Origin: JBIOYL01 sp044870185
Lineage (GTDB): Bacteria > Actinomycetota > CALGFH01
DNA length: 9,846 nt
Assembly (NCBI GenBank): GCA_044870185.1
Contig: JBIOYL010000041.1
Coordinates: forward strand, 1 to 9,846
Reading direction: 5' to 3'
Numbering within the stretch: position 1 is the first letter of the stretch; each line of letters starts with the position of its first letter. Below the pieces are notes generated by a model. The model worked only from the letters and a program-made list of their open reading frames with translations. It ran no database searches and was not told the origin of the DNA. Positions 1 to 5,715 of this stretch are shown here, one piece after another. A program made the position numbers and the translations under genes.

Positions 1-804
1 GCCGGCACCGCCGAGGTGTTCGCGGGGCTGCGCCGCCGCCCGGGGGTCACCTACTCGGCCCTGGTGCCCAACGAGCGTGGCGCCGAGGCGGCGCTGGCCG
101 CGGGGGCCAACCGCCTGCAGGTGGTCGTGGCGGCCTCCGAGTCCTACAACGCGCGCAACGTGAACCGCAGCATCGCCGAGACGATCGGGCAGATCGAGAA
201 CGTGGTCGGCCTGGCCGACCCGACGCCGGTGGAGGCGACCATCTCCACCGCCTGGGGCTGCCCGTACGAGGGCGAGGTGCCGGCCAGCCGGGTCGTGACC
301 CTGGCCGAGCGGCTGGTCGCGCTCGGCTGCGTGGGCATCTCGCTCGGCGACACCACCGGCATGGCCACCCCGACCCGGGTCGAGGCGCTGCTGGCGGCCC
401 TGGCCGGCGTCGCCCCGGCGCTGAACTGCCACTTCCACGACACGCGCGGCACCGGGCTCGCCAACGTCCTGGCCGCGTTGCTGAGCGGCTGCACCGACCT
501 GGACACGGCCGTCGGCGGGCTCGGCGGCAGCCCCACCGCCCCGGGCGCCTCCGGCAACGTGGCCAGCGAGGACGTGGTCGCCATGCTGGAGGACATGGGG
601 GTCGCCACCGGCGTCGACCTGGGCGCGCTGCTGGACGCCGCCCGGCTCGCCGAGCAGCTGGTCGGCCACCGCCTGCGCAGCGCGGTGCTGGTGGCCGGGC
701 CACGCACCCGCCTGGCCGACGGGACGCCGCCGACCGGGGAGCCACCACCGCCCGGCCGCCGCCCGGCCGCCGAGCAGCCACCCGCCGGACGGCGGCCGGC
801 ATGA
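1..804 (+). CDS. Hydroxymethylglutaryl-CoA lyase-like protein, 5' end outside window
   Basis: The frame is open from base 1, so the N-terminus, with the family's usual Arg-Asp metal-binding pair, lies outside the window. The visible 267 residues follow HMG-CoA lyase along the TIM barrel: an AASE motif, a WGCPYEGE segment, ISLGDTTG, the metal-binding HFHDT (His codons at 430 and 436), and the C-terminal GGLGG..P.APGASGN loop with the metal-ligand Asn. The family cleaves HMG-CoA to acetoacetate and acetyl-CoA, the last step of leucine degradation. Its neighbours, two acyl-CoA carboxylase subunits, support that role. Oddly, the residue after GGLGG is Ser (AGC at 529-531), where characterised lyases have the catalytic Cys. 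About 25 C-terminal residues are a Pro/Arg/Gly-rich tail absent from typical members. The stop overlaps the next ATG by 4 nt. A related aldolase-type HMGL-fold enzyme is possible. Confidence 0.88.
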   Translation, partial: AGTAEVFAGLRRRPGVTYSALVPNERGAEAALAAGANRLQVVVAASESYNARNVNRSIAETIGQIENVVGLADPTPVEATISTAWGCPYEGEVPASRVVTLAERLVALGCVGISLGDTTGMATPTRVEALLAALAGVAPALNCHFHDTRGTGLANVLAALLSGCTDLDTAVGGLGGSPTAPGASGNVASEDVVAMLEDMGVATGVDLGALLDAARLAEQLVGHRLRSAVLVAGPRTRLADGTPPTGEPPPPGRRPAAEQPPAGRRPA

Positions 805-2489
805 CCGCCCCGACCAGCCCGACCAGCCCGGCCGCCCCCACCGGCCCCACCAACCCGGCCGACCCCACCGGCCCCCCCGACCCCGCCGCCCCCACCGGTC
901 CGGCGGACCCCGCAGGCCCGACCGGTCCGGCCGCTCCCCGGGCCGCGCTCGAGGCCGGCCAGCGGCCCGAGCCGGCCTTCCGGGCGCTGGCCAAGCAGAC
1001 CCGCGCCGGCGGCGCCGAGCGCTACCACGTCAAGGCGCGTGAGCAGGGCAAGTACTTCGTGCGCGAGCGGCTGCGCCGGCTGCTCGACGACGCCGACGGC
1101 TTCGTCGAGGACGGCCTGCTCGCCAACGCCATGGCCGGCGACCTGCCGGCCGATGGTGTGGTCACCGGCGTCGGCACGCTGGGCGGCCGCACGGTCGCGG
1201 TGATGGCCAACGACTCGACCGTGAAGGCCGGCTCCTGGGGCGCCCGGACTGTCGAGAAGATCATCCGCATCGAAGAGTACGCGCTGCGCCACGAGATCCC
1301 GATGCTGTGGCTGGTCGACTCGGCCGGCGCGCGCATCACCGACCAGGTGGAGATGTTCCCCGGCCGCCGCGGCGCCGGGAAGATCTTCTACAACCAGGTG
1401 CGCCTGTCCGGCCGGGTGCCGCAGGTGTGCTGCCTGTTCGGCCCGAGCGCGGCCGGCGGCGCCTACATCCCCGCCTTCTGCGACGTGGTGTTCATGGTCG
1501 ACGGCAACGCCTCCATGTACCTCGGCTCGCCGCGCATGGCCGAGATGGTGATCGGCGAGCAGGCCACCTTGGAGGAGACCGGCGGGGCGGCCATGCACTG
1601 CCGTGTGTCCGGCTGCGGCGACCTGCTCGCCGCCGACGAGGACGAGGCCATCGCGGCGGCCAAACGCTACCTGGCCTACTTCCCGTCCAACTGGCGCGGC
1701 ACCCCGCCCGCCGAGGAGCCACGCGGGCCGGCCTACGCCGGCCCGGTGGCGCCGCTGGTGCCGGTCGACGAGGCGCAGCCGTTCGACATGCTGCCGCTGG
1801 TCGCCGCCGTGGTCGACGAGGCGAGCTTCTTCGAGGTCAAGCGCGAGTACGCCCCCGAGGTGATCTGCGGGCTGGCCCGCATCGAGGGTCGGGCGGTCGG
1901 GGTCGTCGCCAACCAGCCGGCCGTCAAAGGCGGGGTGCTGTTCGTCGACTCGGCCGACAAGGCGGCCCGCTTCGTGTGGCTGTGCGACGCGTTCAACCTG
2001 CCGCTGGTCTTCCTGGCCGACGTGCCCGGCTTCATGATCGGCATCCAGGTGGAGCGCCAGGGCATCATCCGGCACGGCGCCAAGCTGATCACGGCCGTGT
2101 CGGAGGCGACCGTGCCGAAGCTGTGCGTGGTCGTGCGCAAGGCCTACGGCGCCGGGCTGTACGCGAGGGCCGGGCCCGGCTTCGAGCCGGACGCGACGCT
2201 GGCCCTGCCGACCGCCTCGATCGCGGTCATGGGACCGGAGGCCGCCGTCAACGCCGTCTACTACAACAAGATCATGGCGCTGCCCGAGCCCGAGCGGGCC
2301 GCCGAGGTCGCCCGCCTGCAACGCGACTACCGCCAGGACGTCGACCTCGTGCGGCTGGCCTCCGACCTGGTCGTCGACGCCGTGGTCGACCCCGACGAGC
2401 TGCGCGGCGAGCTCGCCCGCCGCCTGGCCGCCGCGGCCGGCAAGCAGCGGCACTTCAGCCGCCGCCGGCACGGGGTGCCACCGGTCTGA
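801..2489 (+). CDS. Acyl-CoA carboxylase carboxyltransferase (beta) subunit, probably methylcrotonyl-CoA type
   Basis: This 562-residue protein has both halves of the crotonase-fold carboxyltransferase. It moves CO2 from carboxybiotin to an acyl-CoA. The N-half has KAREQGKYFVRERL near residue 75 and the oxyanion-hole segment GPSAAGGAYIPA at 214-225. The C-half has DVPGF.IG, then KAYGAGLYARAGPGF around 447-461. The first 48 residues are five copies of a Pro/Thr/Gly/Ala nonapeptide instead of a normal N-terminus. No in-frame ATG or GTG follows before the conserved domain, so ATG 801 is the best start. It is coupled to the lyase by ATGA and has no clear Shine-Dalgarno. Placement between an HMG-CoA lyase and a biotin carboxylase resembles the Bacillus yngE-type cluster and suggests methylcrotonyl-CoA as substrate. 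Propionyl-CoA or another acyl-CoA cannot be excluded from sequence alone. Confidence 0.92.
   Translation: MTAPTSPTSPAAPTGPTNPADPTGPPDPAAPTGPADPAGPTGPAAPRAALEAGQRPEPAFRALAKQTRAGGAERYHVKAREQGKYFVRERLRRLLDDADGFVEDGLLANAMAGDLPADGVVTGVGTLGGRTVAVMANDSTVKAGSWGARTVEKIIRIEEYALRHEIPMLWLVDSAGARITDQVEMFPGRRGAGKIFYNQVRLSGRVPQVCCLFGPSAAGGAYIPAFCDVVFMVDGNASMYLGSPRMAEMVIGEQATLEETGGAAMHCRVSGCGDLLAADEDEAIAAAKRYLAYFPSNWRGTPPAEEPRGPAYAGPVAPLVPVDEAQPFDMLPLVAAVVDEASFFEVKREYAPEVICGLARIEGRAVGVVANQPAVKGGVLFVDSADKAARFVWLCDAFNLPLVFLADVPGFMIGIQVERQGIIRHGAKLITAVSEATVPKLCVVVRKAYGAGLYARAGPGFEPDATLALPTASIAVMGPEAAVNAVYYNKIMALPEPERAAEVARLQRDYRQDVDLVRLASDLVVDAVVDPDELRGELARRLAAAAGKQRHFSRRRHGVPPV
810..944 (+). repeat. 27-nt coding tandem repeat, five imperfect units
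   Basis: Five successive 27-nt units (810-836, 837-863, 864-890, 891-917, 918-944) encode the nonapeptide pattern P-T-(G/S)-P-x-x-(P)-A-x: PTSPTSPAA, PTGPTNPAD, PTGPPDPAA, PTGPADPAG and PTGPAAPRA. They form an extended, probably disordered N-terminal arm on the carboxyltransferase. Such a repeat could expand or contract by slippage without breaking the frame. Confidence 0.8.
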
Positions 2490-4207
2490 TGCGCCCCCGC
2501 CGCCCGCTGCGCTCTGTGCTGGTCGCCAACCGCGGCGAGATCGCCGTGCGGGTGCTGCGCGCCTGCCGTGCGGCCGGCATCGAGGGCGTCGCCGTCCATG
2601 CCGATCCCGACGCGGGCGCCTTGCACGTGCGTGAGGCCGACCGGGCCGTGGCCATCGGCGGCGCCGCGGTGGCCGAGTCCTACCTGGACATCGGCAAGCT
2701 GCTGGCCGCCGCCCGCGAGGCCCGGGTGGACGCGGTCCACCCGGGCTACGGCCTGCTCAGCGAGAACGCCGCCTTCGCCCGCGCCGTCGAGGCGGCCGGG
2801 CTGGTCTGGGTCGGGCCGCCGGCCGACGCGATCGAGCAGATGGGCGACAAGCTGGCCGCCCGCCGCACCGTGCTGGCCGCCGGGGTGGAGCCGGTACCCG
2901 GCACGACCGAGCCGGTGGAAAGCGTCGACGAGGTGGTCGAGTTCGGCGCCACCCACGGCTGGCCGGTCGCCGTCAAAGCGGTCGCCGGCGGGGGCGGCCG
3001 CGGCATCCGCGTCGTGGACGGCTGGGTGGAGGCGGCCGAGGGACTGGCCGCCGCCAGCCGCGAGGCCCAGGCCGCCTTCGGCAACGGCGCCTGCTACCTG
3101 GAGCGCTACTTCGCGCGTCCCCGCCACGTCGAAGTCCAGGTGCTGGCCGACACGCACGGCACGATCCTGCACCTGGGCGAGCGTGACTGCTCGGTGCAGC
3201 GCCGCCACCAGAAGCTCGTCGAGGAGACGCCGTCGCCCGGCCTGCCCGCCGACGTCCGCGACCGCCTCACCACCTGGGCGGTGGCTACCGCCAAGGCATG
3301 CGGCTACGTAAGCGCCGGCACGGTCGAGTTCCTGTGGGACCCCGCCTCGGGCGGGGCGTGGTTTCTGGAGATGAACACCCGGCTGCAGGTCGAGCACCCG
3401 ATCACCGAGGCGGTCACCGGCGTCGACCTCGTCGCCGCCCAGCTCGCCATCGCCGCCGGCGAGCCGCTCGGCCTGGCCCAGGGCGACGTCCGCTTCCGCG
3501 GCCACGCGCTCGAGTGCCGGATCAACGCCGAAGACCCCGGCCGCGGCTTCCTGCCCACCCCGGGCACGATCACCCGTCTGCGCTGGCCGGGCGGCCCCGG
3601 GGTGCGGGTGGACGCCGGCTACGAGGCGGGCGACACCGTGCCGGGCTTCTACGACGACCTGCTCGGCAAGGTCGTCGTCAGCGGCCGCGACCGCGCCCAG
3701 GCGATCGAGCGCATGCTCGTCGCTCTGGGTGAGCTCGACATCGCCGGGGTCGCCTCGACCGTGCCGGCGCTCGCCCGCATCCTGGCTACGCCGGACTTCC
3801 GCGCCGCGCGGCACTGGACGACCTGGCTCGAGGAGCGCGTCGACCTGTCCGACCTGCCCGCGGCCGACCTCCCCGCGGCTCGGGGTGAGCCGGACCGGCC
3901 CGACTTCACCGTCGAGGTGGCCGGGACCACCTGGCCGGTCCGGCTCTACCGCCACCGTCCCTCCAGGGTCGCCGGGCCGGGAGCGGACGCCGGCCAGATC
4001 GCCTCCCCCCTGGCCGGCACGCTGGTCCGGGTCGACGTGGAGGCGGGCGAGGTGGTCGCCGAGGGCACGCGGCTGGCGGTGGTCGAGGCGATGAAGATGG
4101 AGACGCCGCTGCGGGCGCCGTTTGGCGGCACCGTGACCGAGGTAAGAATGCCTGCTGGTAGCCCGGTCGCCGCCGGTCAGGTCGTCGTGGTGCTCGAGCC
4201 GGGCTGA
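2489..4207 (+). CDS. Biotin carboxylase fused to biotin carboxyl carrier domain (acyl-CoA carboxylase alpha subunit)
   Basis: This 572-residue protein carboxylates its own biotin with ATP and bicarbonate and passes the CO2 to the beta subunit. Domain order: N-terminal biotin carboxylase domain starting RSVLVANRGEIAVRV; ATP-grasp with glycine-rich loop AGGGGRGI near 166-173; HLGERDCSVQRRHQK from 228; active-site EMNTRLQVEHP with E294, N296 and R298; biotin carboxylase C-terminal domain to about 445; a short linker; and a biotinyl domain from about 503 with AMKME, where K536 is the biotin attachment site. The start was chosen at ATG 2489, which overlaps the preceding TGA by one base (TGATG). 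The frame is open much further upstream, but only as a shadow of the beta gene. It is shorter than eukaryotic methylcrotonyl-CoA carboxylase alpha, mostly because of a small linker. Together with the lyase and beta subunit it forms one translationally coupled unit. Confidence 0.94.
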   Translation: MRPRRPLRSVLVANRGEIAVRVLRACRAAGIEGVAVHADPDAGALHVREADRAVAIGGAAVAESYLDIGKLLAAAREARVDAVHPGYGLLSENAAFARAVEAAGLVWVGPPADAIEQMGDKLAARRTVLAAGVEPVPGTTEPVESVDEVVEFGATHGWPVAVKAVAGGGGRGIRVVDGWVEAAEGLAAASREAQAAFGNGACYLERYFARPRHVEVQVLADTHGTILHLGERDCSVQRRHQKLVEETPSPGLPADVRDRLTTWAVATAKACGYVSAGTVEFLWDPASGGAWFLEMNTRLQVEHPITEAVTGVDLVAAQLAIAAGEPLGLAQGDVRFRGHALECRINAEDPGRGFLPTPGTITRLRWPGGPGVRVDAGYEAGDTVPGFYDDLLGKVVVSGRDRAQAIERMLVALGELDIAGVASTVPALARILATPDFRAARHWTTWLEERVDLSDLPAADLPAARGEPDRPDFTVEVAGTTWPVRLYRHRPSRVAGPGADAGQIASPLAGTLVRVDVEAGEVVAEGTRLAVVEAMKMETPLRAPFGGTVTEVRMPAGSPVAAGQVVVVLEPG

Positions 4208-4268
4208 GCGCGCCGTCCCATGCCGGGCTGGCGAGCATGCCGCGGGTATCGCGCAGGGGGCGTGCAAG

Positions 4269-4712
4269 GTGATGGTGAGCGGACGGCGCGAGTTCCCAGG
4301 CCGCGCCGACCAGGTCGGTGCGGCCCGCCGGTTCGTCGCGGCCGTGGTCGGGGCCGACGACCCCCGCTGTGACGTGGCGCGGCTGCTGGTCAGCGAGGCG
4401 GCCACCAACGCCATCCTGCACTCCGCCTCCGGCCGCGACGGCGGCGCCTTCACGGTGGGCTACGAGCTCGACGGCAGCTACCTTCGCATCGAGGTCGGCG
4501 ACCATGGCGGGCCCGGCGTGCCCCGGCGGCGCGTCCACGACGTCGAGTCGGTCACCGGCCGCGGGCTCGACCTGTTCGACGCGCTCTGCGACCGTTGGGG
4601 GGTCGAGGGCGGTCCCGACGGCAGGACGGTCTGGTTTGAGCTGGACCCCGAGGCGGCTCGGACGAGCGCGCCGGCGTGGTCGGCCCGGGCCTTGTCGCGC
4701 ACGGGGGGCTGA
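4269..4712 (+). CDS. RsbW-like histidine kinase-fold ATPase (anti-sigma factor/regulatory type)
   Basis: This protein of about 147 residues is made almost wholly of one GHKL (HATPase_c) domain. Visible boxes are the N box VSEAATNAILHSA (Glu and Asn for Mg-ATP), the G1 region VGDHGGPGVP, and the G2 region TGRGLDLFDAL. There is no histidine phosphoacceptor or sensor domain, so it is the stand-alone type common in Actinomycetota. Relatives bind anti-anti-sigma or sigma partners and can phosphorylate the former. No partner gene is in the window. Start is GTG 4269 or ATG 4272; the purine-rich AGGGGG at 4255-4260 is 8 nt before the GTG. The 61-nt gap after the carboxylase gene and 111-nt gap before the cupredoxin gene suggest an independent or loosely attached unit. 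The last ~15 residues are low-complexity. Confidence 0.8.
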   Translation: MMVSGRREFPGRADQVGAARRFVAAVVGADDPRCDVARLLVSEAATNAILHSASGRDGGAFTVGYELDGSYLRIEVGDHGGPGVPRRRVHDVESVTGRGLDLFDALCDRWGVEGGPDGRTVWFELDPEAARTSAPAWSARALSRTGG

Positions 4713-4808
4713 GGTCCCGCCGAGGAAGGGCTGTCCGGCCCGTGCATGCGCCCGGCTCGGCGTGCAGCGTTGCGCCAGACGGGCGGGATCCGTTCCGCTG
4801 CGGCGCAC

Positions 4809-4814
4809 AGGAGG
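4809..4814 (+). promoter_or_regulatory. Shine-Dalgarno AGGAGG for cupredoxin gene
   Basis: A perfect AGGAGG sits 9 nt before ATG 4824. It is the strongest ribosome binding site in the window. It fixes the start of the cupredoxin gene in a frame that then breaks (see the gene entry). Confidence 0.8.
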
Positions 4815-4823
4815 ACGAGCCGG

Positions 4824-5314
4824 ATGACAAGCAATCACAGGGTCCTGCCGGTACTCGTCGCCGGCTGACCGTGCTGGCGCTGGCGGGCTGCTCGAAGTCG
4901 AAGAGCACCACCTCAAGCGGCACCAGCTCCGGCGGTGGGGTGACGGTGACGACGGCCGCGAGTACGGGCCCGACGCCCGTCAACGTGACCGGAGGCGAGA
5001 AACCCGACGGGAAGTACTATTTCACCGTGGCGCCGGCGTCGGTGAAGGCGGGGCCGACGACCATCACGTTCAAGAACGTCGGCACCAAGGTGCACGAGGT
5101 GGTCGTGCTCAAGACCGACACGCCCGCCGACAAGCTGAAGGTCGGTGCCGACCGCAAGGTCAGCGAGGACGCCAGCGTGGGCGAGGACAGCGAGACCGAC
5201 CCCGGCAAGACCAAGACCACCACGATCAATCTCAAGCCGGGCAAGTACGTGCTGGTGTGCAACATCGAGGGCCACTACCAGAAGGGCATGTACAGCGCCT
5301 TCACGGTGACCTGA
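4824..5314 (+). CDS. Cupredoxin (type 1 copper) lipoprotein with apparent frameshift in the signal peptide
   Basis: The body is a small blue-copper domain, with candidate ligands His (codon 5093) in KVHEVVV, then Cys (5258), His (5273) and Met (5288) in CNIEGHYQKGM. Before it is a Ser/Thr/Gly/Lys linker typical of exported actinobacterial lipoproteins. The Shine-Dalgarno-led ATG 4824 encodes MTSNHRVLPVLVAG and then stops at TGA 4866-4868. The mature domain and its lipobox LALAGC lie in another frame. One extra base within 4863-4866 (for example GGCTG to GGCCTG) joins them into a textbook lipoprotein signal of 22 residues with lipid-anchored Cys23 and a 163-residue protein. The uninterrupted frame runs back to ATG 4676, but that gives no signal peptide and overlaps the ATPase gene. 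Inferred role: periplasmic electron carrier for the bc complex encoded next. Either the gene is broken or the sequence has an error. Confidence 0.8.
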
Positions 5315-5347
5315 TCCGCATCCGCGGGCCGCACCTGCGGATCAGGT
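5309..5347 (+). other. Perfect 12-bp inverted repeat (stem-loop) over the cupredoxin stop codon
   Basis: Arms ACCTGATCCGCA (5309-5320) and TGCGGATCAGGT (5336-5347) are exact reverse complements with a 15-nt loop. The left arm contains the TGA stop, and the right arm ends 8 nt before the AGGAGG of the next gene. No T-run follows, so it is not a classic intrinsic terminator. It could be a terminator of the T-less kind, a processing or stability element, or a control on translation of the downstream operon. Confidence 0.7.
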
Positions 5348-5354
5348 ACGGCAG

Positions 5355-5360
5355 AGGAGG
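5355..5360 (+). promoter_or_regulatory. Shine-Dalgarno AGGAGG for small membrane protein
   Basis: AGGAGG lies 4 nt before GTG 5365. This selects GTG 5365 over upstream in-frame codons that would overlap the cupredoxin gene and the hairpin. The spacing is short; the overlapping AGAGG at 5353-5357 gives 7 nt. Confidence 0.65.
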
Positions 5361-5364
5361 TACG

Positions 5365-5595
5365 GTGGCACGCGAGCAGGGGGCGGCGCTGAGCTGGCCG
5401 AGGGCGGTGGCGGAAACGGCCGGCATCGTGGCGCTCGGGGTCGGGTTGCTGGTCGTCGTCCCCAACCTGCTCGTCACCCGGCTCGGCGGGCTCGGCCGGG
5501 GCTGGCGGGCGGCGCTGGCGACGGTCTGGTTCTTCGCCATGCTGGCGGCGCTCGCCTGGCTGCTGCGCCGCCTGCAGGCCAGGAGCCTCATATGA
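5365..5595 (+). CDS. Small two-helix membrane protein of the cytochrome operon
   Basis: This 76-residue protein starts at GTG 5365. It has two predicted transmembrane segments, about residues 15-38 (rich in G, V, L) and 47-67 (ALATVWFFAMLAALAWLL), and a basic C-terminus (LLRRLQAR). I do not recognise a family. Its position between the cupredoxin and cytochrome b genes suggests an accessory or assembly subunit of the membrane complex. The stop overlaps the downstream ATG 5592 as ATGA, which indicates translational coupling. Confidence 0.7.
   Translation: MAREQGAALSWPRAVAETAGIVALGVGLLVVVPNLLVTRLGGLGRGWRAALATVWFFAMLAALAWLLRRLQARSLI
5581..5585 (+). promoter_or_regulatory. Shine-Dalgarno AGGAG for ATG 5592
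   Basis: AGGAG is 6 nt before ATG 5592, which itself overlaps the preceding stop (ATGA). This supports 5592 as the true initiation point upstream of cytochrome b, even though that frame does not continue into the cytochrome. Confidence 0.6.
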
Positions 5596-5715
5596 CCGAC
5601 GACATGGGCCGGTGGTCGGCACCTGGAGTGCCGGACGCCCGCTGGCTGTGGGAGAACGAGCCCTGCCGGGCCGCCTGCCCGGTGCACACCGACGCCGGCG
5701 GGGTGGTGGCAGCGG
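5592..5715 (+). other. Probable N-terminal segment of cytochrome b, out of frame by one base
   Basis: From the well-placed ATG 5592 the frame reads MTDDMGRWSAPGVPDARWL, then WENEPCRAACPVHTDAGG. The C-x3-CPVHTDAGG segment resembles the start of the N-terminal Fe-S domain of dihydropyrimidine dehydrogenase/GltD-type proteins, but only two Cys are present. Removing one G from the run at 5700-5703 continues it as AGGWWQRVQRSEVWRS directly into cytochrome b. In the unaltered sequence this frame stays open to 8114 with no recognisable protein until cytochrome c. Alternatives: a short independent leader peptide, or a decayed fusion domain. Confidence 0.5.

Noticed and set aside
144..2471. Long open frame on the - strand opposite the lyase and carboxyltransferase
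   Set aside because: The composition is His/Asp/Val/Gly-rich with no recognisable domain. It lies antisense to well-supported genes, as expected at this GC content.
1307..2488. Upstream extension of the biotin carboxylase frame
   Set aside because: It is an Arg/Gly-rich shadow of the carboxyltransferase gene. The conserved biotin carboxylase N-terminus starts just after ATG 2489.
4198..4230. 9-bp direct repeat GCCGGGCTG (4198-4206 and 4222-4230)
   Set aside because: Short and GC-rich, expected by chance here. No operator-like symmetry or promoter elements could be supported.
2327..4453. Long open frame on the - strand opposite the biotin carboxylase
   Set aside because: Antisense shadow without motifs. 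The + strand gene shows all family signatures.
4718..4762. Possible terminator hairpin after the ATPase gene (arms CGCCGAG 4718-4724 and CTCGGCG 4756-4762, with an inner GGGC/GCCC pair)
   Set aside because: The stem is only 7 bp with a long loop and no T-run. In DNA this GC-rich it is not distinguishable from chance.
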